From positions 62,001 to 126,000 of the forward strand of contig NZ_VOGO01000006.1 of the NCBI RefSeq assembly GCF_007923355.1: 64,000 nt of DNA, read 5' to 3'. A program made the translations under genes and the position numbers. Shown here one piece after another: positions 51,964 through 64,000 of this stretch (the stretch's first letter is position 1; each line of letters opens with the position of its first letter). The DNA is from Falsiphaeobacter marinintestinus. GTDB taxonomy: Bacteria; Pseudomonadota; Alphaproteobacteria; Rhodobacterales; Rhodobacteraceae. The notes beneath the pieces were generated by a model that saw only the letters and a list, made by a program, of their open reading frames with translations, was not told the DNA's origin and ran no database searches.

Positions 51964-53296
51964 TCGGCACGACGTTTGAATCGGTTTCGACAGGCAACCC
52001 GTTTTGCATCGCGCTGATGCGGGCGCGGACAAGGTCGATATGCAAACGCGCATCATATTGGTTGTGCCGGTAGGCGGGCGGCAGTTTGAGTTTGGCCAGA
52101 CTATCGTCAAGGTTTGCCAATCTGTCCTCCATGTCAGCAAGGGCCGCCATCGACGGAGACTGTGTGAGCGTTTCTTCGATCTTTCGAATTTCAGGGTAGT
52201 GCTGCCAGACCCGCCTGCGCATCAGATAGGCAAAGGCCTGTGGCAGCGCGCGCAACAACGGCAGAACAATGAAAATGAACGGCAAAAGCAGCAACAGCAT
52301 CCGGTTGACCTGCGCCGCCATCCAATACGGCAGCCAGTCATGCCATGCGGAGGGACCATTCAGGATAAGGTTTCGGGCCGAGTTGTTGACGGGCAAGCCC
52401 GTACCTTCGACAGATGGGAACGTATTTGAGTCTGCGATGATCCCGCGCCGGCCATGCAACTCTATCGCGGCCATGGTCAACCGGTTGATCAGCGCCGGGT
52501 GCAGGTTTGAATTGACCACCAGCCGGGCTTCCAAAGCCAAAAGCGTGTGTGCGTCCGGGGGCTGAACCGGGTCAAGCGACATGGCGCCTGCCGGAATGGT
52601 CACTGTATTGGCATGGGCCAGACGCCGCGACACAGCTTCGACATAGTCCAGTTCAAGATACATGACGGCAGGTTCGTTCTGGATATCGTCCAGATACGGC
52701 GCATCAACGGGCGCTACAAAAACAGCAATGTCAATCGTGCCATCTATCAGGGCGTCCACAGCGTCTTCGTACTTCAGGGACAAGCGCGTGTTGTCGGCGT
52801 CGGTCAGCCCGACGGCCCGTTGGAAACCGTCGAAGACCGTTGCCGTACCCGACCCGTCCTGACCTGCGCTGATCCGTAGTCCCCGCCACAGGGCCGGGTT
52901 TCTTGAGGCGGTCAAATCGGACCGGGCAATAAAAAACATCGGTTCGAAAAACAGCGTTCCGATGGCTTCGATCGTGTCGCTCGAAACGGGGATGCCGCCC
53001 TGCAGGATCGCTGCATCGACGTCCTGCGCCACCATCAGGTCGGCGTTGTCCTGCGACCCGGCGGTCTCGCGAACCGTCAGCCGGATCCCGTCGCGGGCCA
53101 GAATGCGGCGATAGTCTTCGGCGATTTCAGCATAGGCGCCGCCGTCGGGGCCCGCTGCCATTACGATCTGTTTGGGCGGGTGTAGGCGTATCAGAATGAT
53201 TGCCAGTCCGGCCAGAACAACAAATGCTCCGAACAAGACCCAGGCCCGCATTAGATTTTGCACGACGACAATCCACCTGAATCCCAATTTCCGCAA
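51947..53296 (-). CDS. TAXI-family solute-binding-like protein with second membrane helix
   Basis: The 449-residue protein has an N-terminal membrane helix (AWVLFGAFVVLAGLAIILI) and a TAXI/TRAP binding domain (residues about 45-310; AGPDGGAYAEIAEDYRRIL, AQDVDAAILQGG). A second transmembrane helix near residue 335 (MLLLLLPFIFIVLPLL) and a cytoplasmic tail of about 95 residues with helical repeats follow. Classical TAXI proteins end after the binding domain. No TRAP permease gene is adjacent, so a sensor role is conceivable. A TTG at 53296 or ATG at 53251 may be the start. Confidence 0.82.
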   Translation of the reverse strand: MRKLGFRWIVVVQNLMRAWVLFGAFVVLAGLAIILIRLHPPKQIVMAAGPDGGAYAEIAEDYRRILARDGIRLTVRETAGSQDNADLMVAQDVDAAILQGGIPVSSDTIEAIGTLFFEPMFFIARSDLTASRNPALWRGLRISAGQDGSGTATVFDGFQRAVGLTDADNTRLSLKYEDAVDALIDGTIDIAVFVAPVDAPYLDDIQNEPAVMYLELDYVEAVSRRLAHANTVTIPAGAMSLDPVQPPDAHTLLALEARLVVNSNLHPALINRLTMAAIELHGRRGIIADSNTFPSVEGTGLPVNNSARNLILNGPSAWHDWLPYWMAAQVNRMLLLLLPFIFIVLPLLRALPQAFAYLMRRRVWQHYPEIRKIEETLTQSPSMAALADMEDRLANLDDSLAKLKLPPAYRHNQYDARLHIDLVRARISAMQNGLPVETDSNVVPINTGP

Positions 53297-53375
53297 GACA
53301 TGCTAGACGACGATTGCCATATGGCGCAAGCGGCAGCCGGACTCTGTCGTGGTCCTTTCAGAACAACCTGCGATG

Positions 53376-54236
53376 TCACCGATTGCGGCGCGGCAGTTCT
53401 TCGTTTGCAGTCCAATCCCAGGTGCCCTGATCGCGTTCAGACACGGCCTGCTTCCATCCGACCTCTTCCGAGCGGGTCTTGAAGTTGATGCCTTCGGGTG
53501 AATGCCGCGTGATCCCATCGAAAATGGTCGCCAGCCGCTGTGTTTGCATGATGCCGGTTTGTTCGATGGCCTGATTAATCACCAGTTTCTGCATCGCCAG
53601 TTGGTTGATCGGCACGCCAGCCATCCGCGCGGCCAGCTCTTCGACGCGGTCATCCAGTTGATCGGTGGGCACGGCTTCCAGAACAAGCCCCATATCGGCC
53701 GCCTCGCGCCCGGTGATCTTGTCGCCGGTGAACAGCATCCGCTTGGCCTTTTCTGCGCCCAGCCGATAGACCCACATTGCCGTGGTCGGGCAGCCCCAGA
53801 CGCGTGCGGGCATGTATCCGATCCGGGCATCCTCGGCCATGATCGTCAGGTCGGCGCATAGCGCGATGTCCGATCCTCCGGCGACCGCAAAACCATGCAC
53901 CTTGCAGATCACCGGTTTCACTGCCCGCCAGAGCGACATGAAATGCTGGGTGTTCTGCCACATGAACCGATAATCCTTGATCGGATCCCAGGGCATCTCC
54001 TGAGTCACCTCACCCGTGCCGTTGCCTTCGGCGTAAAACGTCAGATCATAGCCTGCGCAAAACGCAGGACCATTGCCGGACAGGACAATAACATGGACAT
54101 CGTCATCCGCATCCGCCCGCGCCACTGCGTTGGCCAGATCGACTGGCATCTCGTCATTGATGGCATTCATGACTTCGGGCCGGTTCAGCGTCACCCGCGC
54201 GATCCGGCCATCCCGTTCATAGCTTACTGTTGTCAT
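53376..54236 (-). CDS. Enoyl-CoA hydratase/isomerase (crotonase) family protein
   Basis: The 286-residue enzyme has the crotonase fold: VTLNRPEVMNAIND, the first oxyanion-hole region GNGPAFCAGYDLTF, the second HGFAVAGGSDIALCAD and ARIGYMPARVWGCPTTAMW. One catalytic glutamate of classical hydratases appears replaced in the RVWGCP segment, so a hydratase reaction is not assured. The C-terminus is longer by about 20 residues than classical enzymes. The start has a GGGAGA site. No fatty-acid genes adjoin. Confidence 0.88.
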   Translation of the reverse strand: MTTVSYERDGRIARVTLNRPEVMNAINDEMPVDLANAVARADADDDVHVIVLSGNGPAFCAGYDLTFYAEGNGTGEVTQEMPWDPIKDYRFMWQNTQHFMSLWRAVKPVICKVHGFAVAGGSDIALCADLTIMAEDARIGYMPARVWGCPTTAMWVYRLGAEKAKRMLFTGDKITGREAADMGLVLEAVPTDQLDDRVEELAARMAGVPINQLAMQKLVINQAIEQTGIMQTQRLATIFDGITRHSPEGINFKTRSEEVGWKQAVSERDQGTWDWTANEELPRRNR

Positions 54237-54299
54237 GTTCTGGTCTCCCTTAAGGTGAGCAGATCATGCGCCACGCGGAACGCAAAGCACAACGCGCCG

Positions 54300-54947
54300 T
54301 CATTCCGGGTCGGGGGTCGGTTCGCAGGCGCCTTCAGCGGTGCAGCGAAAGCCGGGATCGCAAATTGCACCGCCATTGCATCGGGTCGCACCGGGGACAG
54401 AACACGCCCCACCCTCAAGGCATAACTCATTTGGGCGGCACCAGCGCCCCATCCCGCAATCGGCAGCATTCTGAGGCACGCAGCCCCGGATCAGTGAACA
54501 TTTGAACCCGGGACGGCATTGCGATCCGGTTTCACACAAGAACCATCCGAGGCGGGAACATCCGCCCGTTGGCAGGCAGGTGGTGCCCGCCGGGCAGGTA
54601 CGACCAACGCCACACAGGGTTTCTCCAAGCCCCACGCAGGTTCCGCGTTCGCATCGGGTGCCAGAGGGGCAGGTCTTGCCACCGGGGCAGAGTGTTTCGC
54701 CAGCGGCAAGGCAGGTCAGACCGTTGTTGACGCAACGCTGCCCAAGCGGGCAGGTTCGCCCGCCGCCGCAATACGTGACTCCCAAGCCGATGCAATATCC
54801 ATCCCATGTACATTGCTGCCCGGCGCTGCAACACGAGGTGAAGCCGCATTTCTGGCTGCCGATGGGGCACGTGTCGCGTACACCCTGCGCGGTGGCAGGG
54901 ACGGCCATTAAAAGGCACAGCATCAGGGCGGTCAGGCGCAGTATCAT
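54300..54947 (-). CDS. Secreted cysteine-repeat protein
   Basis: A 215-residue precursor has a signal peptide (MILRLTALMLCLLMAVPATA). The mature part is an array of cysteine modules: an N-terminal six-cysteine unit, then six units of the form C-x5-C-x5-C-x4/6-C separated by four-residue-type linkers such as LAAGETL and VGLGETL. This gives about 30 cysteines in 195 residues. The pattern suggests disulfide-rich folding outside the cytoplasm. I know no named bacterial family for it. The start at 54947 avoids the extension that would run through the divergent glycosylase gene. Confidence 0.82.
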   Translation of the reverse strand: MILRLTALMLCLLMAVPATAQGVRDTCPIGSQKCGFTSCCSAGQQCTWDGYCIGLGVTYCGGGRTCPLGQRCVNNGLTCLAAGETLCPGGKTCPSGTRCERGTCVGLGETLCGVGRTCPAGTTCLPTGGCSRLGWFLCETGSQCRPGFKCSLIRGCVPQNAADCGMGRWCRPNELCLEGGACSVPGATRCNGGAICDPGFRCTAEGACEPTPDPE

Positions 54948-55022
54948 GGGCACAGGGTCGCGCCCTGCGCGCTTCGACGCAAGGGCGCTTTCCCTCGCTG
55001 ACCGGAAGAGTAGAGTAGGCGC

Positions 55023-55799
55023 ATGGATTCGGGGCTGGATTATCATACTGCACGTGCGCTGCTGGAGTGGCAGGTTGAACTTGGCGTGACCGAGACAATC
55101 GGTGAGACGCCACTCAACCGGTATGACTTGCCCGACAAGCAGAAAAAAGTGACGCCGGGGCCCGGTCCGACTGCGGTTCCGCAAGCTGTGAAACCGAAAA
55201 AGGATGAAGATCCGGTCGAGATCGCCCGCATATCTGCCAGCGCCGCGCGCACGCTTGAGGATCTGAAAACCGCCTTGGCCGGGTTTGATTTGTGCGACCT
55301 GAAGAAAGGCGCGCGCAACCTTGTTTTTGCAGATGGCGTTCCGGACTCTCGCGTCATGATCATCGGCGAAGCGCCGGGGCGCGAGGAAGACCAGCAGGGG
55401 CGCCCCTTTGTCGGGCGCGCAGGCCACTTGCTGGACCGCATGCTTGAGGCGATCGGCCTGAGCCGTGCTGAAAATGTCTATATCACCAATGTCTTGCCGT
55501 GGCGGCCACCGCAGAACCGCGACCCCAAGCCGGACGAGATCGCAATGATGAAGCCGTTTCTGGAACGCCATGTGGCGCTGGCCAAGCCGGACGTGCTGGT
55601 GTTGATGGGCAATATCAGTTGCCAGACGGTGCTGGGGCGCCGCGGAATCACCCGGATGCGCGGCAAATGGGATCAGGCTTGGGATCTGCCCGTGATGCCG
55701 ATGCTGCACCCCGCCTATCTGTTGCGCCAACCACAGGCCAAACGGGAGACCTGGGCTGATCTTCTGGACCTCAACGCACGTCTGCGGGAGAAAATATGA
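55023..55799 (+). CDS. Uracil-DNA glycosylase, family 4-like, without iron-sulfur ligands
   Basis: The 258-residue protein has motif [18 protein letters not shown] (116 on), [14 protein letters not shown] and the C-terminal [10 protein letters not shown], as in family 4 glycosylases that remove uracil from DNA. Family 4 enzymes hold a [4Fe-4S] cluster on four cysteines. Here only Cys91 remains, while Lys94, Trp160 and Met176 stand in the other positions. A proline/lysine-rich N-terminal extension of about 60 residues is present. Alphaproteobacterial homologues may share this loss. It starts a run with the phosphoesterase and LysE genes. Confidence 0.87.
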   Translation: MDSGLDYHTARALLEWQVELGVTETIGETPLNRYDLPDKQKKVTPGPGPTAVPQAVKPKKDEDPVEIARISASAARTLEDLKTALAGFDLCDLKKGARNLVFADGVPDSRVMIIGEAPGREEDQQGRPFVGRAGHLLDRMLEAIGLSRAENVYITNVLPWRPPQNRDPKPDEIAMMKPFLERHVALAKPDVLVLMGNISCQTVLGRRGITRMRGKWDQAWDLPVMPMLHPAYLLRQPQAKRETWADLLDLNARLREKI

Positions 55800-56395
55800 A
55801 AATTCTTGCCTTCTCTGATGTTCACATGGCGCGCTCACGGGCCGCCGATCTGGTCGCCGCCAGCGCCGAGGCGGATCTGGTGATCGGCGCAGGTGATTTT
55901 TGCAACATGCGCCAAGGTCTGACCGAGGCGATGGAGATGTTCGCCGGGGTCACCGCGCCGATGATCGTCGTACCGGGCAACGCCGAAAGCCATGATGAAC
56001 TGGCCAAGGCCGCCAACCCGAATATGACCGTTTTGCACGGCAGTGGTTGTAAGGTGTTGGGGCTCGAAATCTTCGGTCTGGGCTATGCCGTCCCGGAAAC
56101 GCCGTTCGGCGGCTGGTCTTGTGATTTGTCCGAGGACGAGGCCGAGAGGATGTTGGCCAAATGCGAAAACGCCGACATCATGGTGGTCCATTCACCCCCC
56201 AAAGGTGTGGCTGATGTGACGTCGGCCGGTCTGTCCATCGGATCGGTTGCGATCCACGCGGCGATCGAGCGGGTTCAGCCAAAACTGGCGCTGTGCGGCC
56301 ACATCCATGACTGCTGGGGGCGCAGTGGCAAGATCGGTGAAACGCTGGTCTGCAATCTTGGCCCGACAGTCACCTGGTTCGAGATTGACCCATGA
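55796..56395 (+). CDS. Calcineurin-like metallophosphoesterase
   Basis: The 199-residue protein has the family motifs SDVHMARS, GAGDFCN, VPGNAESH, VHSPPKG and CGHIHDCWG, giving the Asp, His and Asn ligands of a di-metal site. The third motif reads GNAE instead of GNHD/E, so one histidine is missing there. The substrate is unknown, probably a small phosphodiester or phosphoprotein. Four-base overlaps join it to the glycosylase and to the LysE gene. Confidence 0.88.
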   Translation: MKILAFSDVHMARSRAADLVAASAEADLVIGAGDFCNMRQGLTEAMEMFAGVTAPMIVVPGNAESHDELAKAANPNMTVLHGSGCKVLGLEIFGLGYAVPETPFGGWSCDLSEDEAERMLAKCENADIMVVHSPPKGVADVTSAGLSIGSVAIHAAIERVQPKLALCGHIHDCWGRSGKIGETLVCNLGPTVTWFEIDP

Positions 56396-57009
56396 TCGAC
56401 CCGCTTGTTCTTCTGACGTTCATTCCCGCAGCGCTGGCTTTGAACCTGACACCGGGGGCGGATATGATGTTCTGTCTGGGGCAGGGACTGCGGTCGGGGC
56501 ACCGCCCGGCCATGGCTGCCAGTGCCGGGATTGCGGTGGGCGGGATGGTGCATGTGACGCTGGCCGGGCTTGGCTTGGGGGCAGCCGTGGCCGCGATGCC
56601 ATGGGTTTTGGACGTCTTGCGCTGGGTCGGGGTGGCCTATCTGCTTTACCTCGCATGGGTGGCTGTGGCAGGCCGCGCGCCTGCGCCGGACACACCGCAA
56701 ATTCCGGCCAGCCGCGCCTTCCGGTCGGGGCTGTTTGTGAATCTCGCCAATCCCAAGGTGATCCTGTTTGTGTTGGCCTTTATCCCACAGTTTCTGGACG
56801 ATACGCAGCCGCTCCTGGCGCAGTTCCTGATTTTCGGGGCCATCTTGTCGCTGGGCGGGTTCGTCATCAACGGGCTGGTTGGCGTCTTTGCCAGCAGGGC
56901 AGGTCGTCGGCTGGTCCGCAATGCGCGCGCCACCCGCATTCTGGGCTGGATCAGTGGCGGGATTTTTGCCGCACTGGCGTTTCGTCTGGCCATCATGGAA
57001 AGGGCATAA
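56392..57009 (+). CDS. LysE/RhtB-family exporter
   Basis: The 205-residue inner-membrane protein has six helices and the family signature LNLTPGADMMFCLGQGLRSGH near the start, followed by VGVAYLLYLAWVA. Such proteins export amino acids or similar metabolites by proton antiport. Substrate unknown. It overlaps the phosphoesterase gene by four bases and precedes moaB by three. Confidence 0.92.
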   Translation: MIDPLVLLTFIPAALALNLTPGADMMFCLGQGLRSGHRPAMAASAGIAVGGMVHVTLAGLGLGAAVAAMPWVLDVLRWVGVAYLLYLAWVAVAGRAPAPDTPQIPASRAFRSGLFVNLANPKVILFVLAFIPQFLDDTQPLLAQFLIFGAILSLGGFVINGLVGVFASRAGRRLVRNARATRILGWISGGIFAALAFRLAIMERA

Positions 57010-57012
57010 TCG

Positions 57013-57555
57013 ATGTCGCGTATTGATGAGAGCAAAGATTTCATTCCGATCCGCATCGCGGTTCTGACCGTTTCGGACAGCAGATCGCTGGACGAAGACC
57101 GGTCGGGTCAGGTGCTGGTCGACCGGATCGCGGCGGCAGGGCATACTCTGGCCGACCGCAAGATTGTTCGCGATGAACGTGGCGATATCTCGGACCAATT
57201 GCGCAGGTGGATTGCTGATAGCTCTGTGGACGTGATCATATCGACAGGTGGCACCGGGCTGACCGGACGTGATGTGACTGTCGAAGCGCACCGGGATGTC
57301 TATGAAAAAGAGATCGATGCCTTCGGAACCGTGTTCACCATGGTGTCGATGCAAAAGATCGGCACCAGCGCGGTTCAGTCACGTGCGACCGGCGGCGTTG
57401 CGGGCGGAACCTATCTTTTTGCGCTGCCCGGCAGTCCAGGTGCCTGCAAGGATGCGTGGGACGAAATCCTGTCGCTCCAGCTGGACTACCGGCATCGGCC
57501 CTGCAATTTTGTCGAAATAATGCCGCGCTTGGACGAACATATGCGACGGAAATAG
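57013..57555 (+). CDS. moaB: Molybdenum cofactor biosynthesis protein B
   Basis: The 180-residue protein has the MogA/MoaB fold with IAVLTVSDSRSLDEDRSGQVL, STGGTGLTGRDVTVEA and the C-terminal FALPGSPGACKDAWDE. It adenylylates molybdopterin ahead of molybdate insertion, or acts in place of MogA in bacteria lacking it. It begins three bases after the LysE stop. Together with moaD and moaE it serves molybdoenzymes such as NasA. Confidence 0.94.
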   Translation: MSRIDESKDFIPIRIAVLTVSDSRSLDEDRSGQVLVDRIAAAGHTLADRKIVRDERGDISDQLRRWIADSSVDVIISTGGTGLTGRDVTVEAHRDVYEKEIDAFGTVFTMVSMQKIGTSAVQSRATGGVAGGTYLFALPGSPGACKDAWDEILSLQLDYRHRPCNFVEIMPRLDEHMRRK

Positions 57556-57661
57556 GCACTTGGTGCGTTTCAACCGTGTAACTTGATTGTGGTTTGGCAT
57601 TTTTCTTTCGACCGCTAGTTCAATATAAGGCTGGTTGAATGTGATCTTGGAGTGATTGCGG

Positions 57662-59119
57662 ATGCGTTTTTTGCGTCAAAGTCTGGTTGGGGTGTTTCTG
57701 GCGTCGCTGACAGTGGCGCTGCTGGTCTATGCCGGCCAGATGGTCATGTCCGCCGTTCAGGATCGCATGGCCGATGATCGCAGCCCTCCAAAAGCGCGGG
57801 AACGTGTCTTTGCCGTCAATGTCAAAACGGCCAATTTCGAGACCGTTACCCCGATTTTAGAAGCGTTCGGGCAGGTTCAAAGCCGCCGGACGCTGGAATT
57901 GCGGGCAGCGACCGGTGGACGGGTGATCTGGCTGTCGGAAAGCTTTGAAGAGGGCGGAGTCGTTGAAAAGGGCGATGTTCTGCTGGAAATTGATCCGGCG
58001 GATGCGCAATCCGCTTTTGACCGGGTGGCAAGTGATCAACTGGATGCGCAGGCAGAGGTGCGCGAGGCGGAACGTTCATTGCTGCTGGCGCGCGACGAAC
58101 TGGCCGCCGCGCAGGATCAGGCCGACTTGCGGGAACGCGCCTTTAATCGCCAGAAAGATCTGCTGGCCCGGGGTGTTGGAACCGCCACTGCGGTGGAAGA
58201 GTCCGAACTGGTCGCGGCTTCGGCTCGCCAATCGGTTCTGACCCGCCGGATCGCACTGGCAGGTGCCGAGGCCCGTGTGGATCAGGCCGCGACCCGGCTG
58301 GCGCGGGCTGGCATTGCTTTGGCTGAAGCCCAACGGGATATGGAAGATACCACTGTGACCGCTGAATTTAGCGGCACACTGGATGGCGTAACTTTGGTTC
58401 AGGGTCGACTTGTGTCGGCCAATGAAAAACTGGCCGAACTGATCGATCCGAATGCGCTGGAAGTCGCATTTCGGGTGTCGACGGCACAATATGCCCGGCT
58501 TCTGGATGATACGGGGCACCTGATCAAAGCGCCCGTCACCGCCATGCTGGATGTGACCGGCGTAGAGCTTAAAGCCACAGGCCGGATCAGCCGTGACAGT
58601 GCCGCTGCGGGCGAAGGCCAATCGGGTCGGATGATCTTTGCCCGACTGGACAAAGCGCCCGGGTTCAAGCCCGGCGATTTCATTACAGTGGCAGTCGAAG
58701 AACCGCCTCTGGACAATGTCGCCCGTCTGCCGGCCTCTTCCCTGGATGCGGCCCGCACTGTGCTGGTGCTTGACCCCGAAGACAGGTTGGAATCGTTGCC
58801 GGTGGTGCTGGTTCGGCGTCAGGGCGATGACGTGCTTTTGCGTGGCGAGGGATTGGCCGGGCGTGAAGTCGTTCTGGGTCGCACTCCGCTGTTGGGGGCC
58901 GGTATCCGGGTGCGACCGCTCAGGGATGGCCCGGCGGCAACACCTGCCGAACCGGAAACGACAGAACTGTCCCAGGAACGCCGCGACAGGCTGATCGCAT
59001 TTGTCGAAGCCAACAACAAGATGCCTGACGAGATCAAGACTCGAATTCTCACCGCGCTGGGCAATGATCAGGTGCCCAAGCGTCTTGTCGACAGGCTCGA
59101 ATCCCGGATGGGAGGGTAA
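57662..59119 (+). CDS. RND efflux periplasmic adaptor (HlyD family)
   Basis: The 485-residue protein has an N-terminal membrane anchor (LVGVFLASLTVALLVYAGQMV), a lipoyl/barrel-sandwich domain (TGGRVIWLSESFEEGGVVEKGDVL in parts) and a long alpha-helical hairpin (residues 115-215). A beta-barrel (DTTVTAEFSGTLDGVTL) and membrane-proximal domain follow, with a C-terminal extension of about 50 residues. It bridges the RND pump encoded six bases downstream to an outer-membrane channel, which is not encoded nearby. ATG 57662 is preferred over the TTG at 57656. Confidence 0.9.
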   Translation: MRFLRQSLVGVFLASLTVALLVYAGQMVMSAVQDRMADDRSPPKARERVFAVNVKTANFETVTPILEAFGQVQSRRTLELRAATGGRVIWLSESFEEGGVVEKGDVLLEIDPADAQSAFDRVASDQLDAQAEVREAERSLLLARDELAAAQDQADLRERAFNRQKDLLARGVGTATAVEESELVAASARQSVLTRRIALAGAEARVDQAATRLARAGIALAEAQRDMEDTTVTAEFSGTLDGVTLVQGRLVSANEKLAELIDPNALEVAFRVSTAQYARLLDDTGHLIKAPVTAMLDVTGVELKATGRISRDSAAAGEGQSGRMIFARLDKAPGFKPGDFITVAVEEPPLDNVARLPASSLDAARTVLVLDPEDRLESLPVVLVRRQGDDVLLRGEGLAGREVVLGRTPLLGAGIRVRPLRDGPAATPAEPETTELSQERRDRLIAFVEANNKMPDEIKTRILTALGNDQVPKRLVDRLESRMGG

Positions 59120-59125
59120 GCTGCC

Positions 59126-62949
<3,824 letters not shown>

Positions 62950-63765
62950 TTACCCGGCTGAACAGCCGCGGATGTCGACCGAATGGCTTTTGCCAAGAAC
63001 TGTGATGCGGATTTGCGACCGGTCGATGGCAAAGCTGCCGCCGGTATCCCGGATCAGTTCGGTTGAGGTGACCAGCACGTTGCCCGCGCGGTGTGTCGCG
63101 CTTTCGGCCGCCCATAGCCGTGGGTCGCCTGGTTCGATCACCGCGATCTCGGTGCCGCCAGCAGATGGCATGGTGATCCGTGCTTCGACCCGCATCCCAT
63201 CGGGGGTCGGTGATAATGTGCAGGTGGTCGATTTCACACCCGCCTCCGAGGCCGTATAGGGCCGTTGTGCCATGGCTGCGACAATGGCCGGGTTGCGCCC
63301 GGCACCAGCGTCAAGCCGATGGTCAAAATCAACAGAACCGGGGATGCAGACGTCACTACACAGTCCAATATCCATACGGCCTTTCAACCGCACAGGGGTG
63401 CCGTCTTTGGATGGCGTAACCTCGACCGGTAAGACCAATTCATTCGAATACCCGATGGTGCGCAGCCCGTTTGTCAAGAATACTTCTGGTTCTGGCCAGG
63501 TGATCGCCACGGCACCGACGTTGCGCGAGCCGCGCCAGTTGAAGCTGGGCGGAATACCTGCATCACCCGGGGCACGCCAATAGGTCTTCCACCCTTGCGA
63601 CAACGTCAGACGCAGCGCGGTCATATAGGTGCCGTCGCGGGTCATCCCGCCATCCAGCACTTCGACCTGCACAAGGCCGTCCAGTTCAGACCCCGCTCGA
63701 ACGTCAGTCGAAGGGAAAACAAGGGCGGCGCAGGCAGCAAGGGTAAAGGCAATTGATTTCAGCAT
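62950..63765 (-). CDS. Periplasmic DsbD-alpha-like domain protein
   Basis: The 271-residue precursor has a signal peptide (MLKSIAFTLAACAALVFPST region, then VRAGSEL). The mature part matches the N-terminal periplasmic domain of DsbD (LRLTLSQGWKTYWRAPGDAGIPPSF; GRMDIGLCSDVCIPGSVDF). The CSDVC cysteine pair is the likely redox site. The membrane and thioredoxin domains of DsbD are absent, so it probably accepts electrons from a separate CcdA-like protein. It is divergent from yqgE. Confidence 0.88.
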   Translation of the reverse strand: MLKSIAFTLAACAALVFPSTDVRAGSELDGLVQVEVLDGGMTRDGTYMTALRLTLSQGWKTYWRAPGDAGIPPSFNWRGSRNVGAVAITWPEPEVFLTNGLRTIGYSNELVLPVEVTPSKDGTPVRLKGRMDIGLCSDVCIPGSVDFDHRLDAGAGRNPAIVAAMAQRPYTASEAGVKSTTCTLSPTPDGMRVEARITMPSAGGTEIAVIEPGDPRLWAAESATHRAGNVLVTSTELIRDTGGSFAIDRSQIRITVLGKSHSVDIRGCSAG

Positions 63766-63906
63766 GCATCTTAGATGCGCATTTCGGGATGAAATGCCAA
63801 GTCACGTTCCGGTCAACATATTGCAATCTTCGCAGATACCGGTTCAGCCCTTGCACGGCCGCAGATGCAGCGCCATGTTTAAGAGATGGAAAAGCTGGAC
63901 TGCACA

Positions 63907-64000
63907 ATGAACCTGACCGGGAAACTTCTGATCGCAATGCCGAACATGGGCGATGTCCGGTTCGAACACTCGGTCGTGTTTCTATGCAGTCACGGCGCAG
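63907..64000 (+). CDS. YqgE/AlgH-family protein, 5' end only
   Basis: The first 31 codons, starting [19 protein letters not shown] and continuing [10 protein letters not shown], match the start of the YqgE/AlgH (DUF179) family, whose biochemical role is unknown. The gene runs past the right edge of the window. It is divergent from the DsbD-alpha-like gene across 141 bases. Confidence 0.8.
   Translation, partial: MNLTGKLLIAMPNMGDVRFEHSVVFLCSHGA

Overview
The window is about 60 % GC, densely packed chromosomal DNA with no ribosomal, phage, transposon or CRISPR content. Protein content and gene order (uvrC-pgsA-moaD-moaE, pyrB with a degenerate dihydroorotase and plsY, a NasTS-controlled nas cluster, pobA beside an AraC-type regulator) suggest an alphaproteobacterium of the Rhodobacterales (Roseobacter group), probably a marine heterotroph. 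This is inferred from protein similarity; no rRNA is present to confirm it.

Layout. 1-6778: the end of a MocR regulator, a glutathione transferase, an ArsR regulator with an ArsP-like permease, a taurine--pyruvate-aminotransferase-like gene with a GNAT gene, and a cupin with a VOC protein. 6957-13633: a three-gene operon joining transglutaminase-like, DUF2126 amidoligase-like, circularly permuted ATP-grasp and alpha-E domains, a predicted peptide-ligation system of unknown product. 13638-15734: hemC and hemE, divergent. 15859-27528: assimilatory nitrate reduction, with nasT and nasS, a two-hairpin antitermination leader RNA, an ABC nitrate transporter (nrtA, nrtB, fused nrtCD), nirB, nirD and nasA. 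27663-29793: pobR/pobA for 4-hydroxybenzoate. 29950-33686: pyrB, two small genes, a catalytically dead dihydroorotase homologue and plsY. 33770-35161: a GbsR/MarR-like regulator with two orphan membrane proteins and a duplicated operator.

35151-43414: gshA, an acetyltransferase, rsmE, ubiA, an OmpA/BON envelope protein with a coiled-coil partner, moaE, moaD and pgsA. 43494-50198: uvrC, an AT-rich gap with a possible small RNA, a FolM-like reductase, a Ca2+/Na+ antiporter, a zinc-ribbon microprotein, an S49 peptidase and a YadGH-type ABC exporter. 50291-57555: a CoxG-like protein, a DMT permease, a TAXI-like membrane protein, a crotonase, a secreted cysteine-repeat protein, a uracil-DNA glycosylase lacking iron-sulfur ligands, a metallophosphoesterase, a LysE exporter and moaB. 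57662-64000: an RND efflux pair, a NUDIX hydrolase, a DsbD-alpha-like protein and the first codons of yqgE.

How the genes work together. The nitrate cluster is self-contained for sensing (NasS), RNA-level control (NasT plus leader), uptake and reduction to ammonium. Molybdenum cofactor genes (moaB, moaD, moaE) in the same window serve NasA. 4-Hydroxybenzoate is the substrate of both PobA (catabolism) and UbiA (ubiquinone). The least understood parts are the amidoligase/ATP-grasp/transglutaminase operon, the regulator-membrane protein locus near 34 kb, the cysteine-repeat protein near 54.6 kb and several structured intergenic elements.
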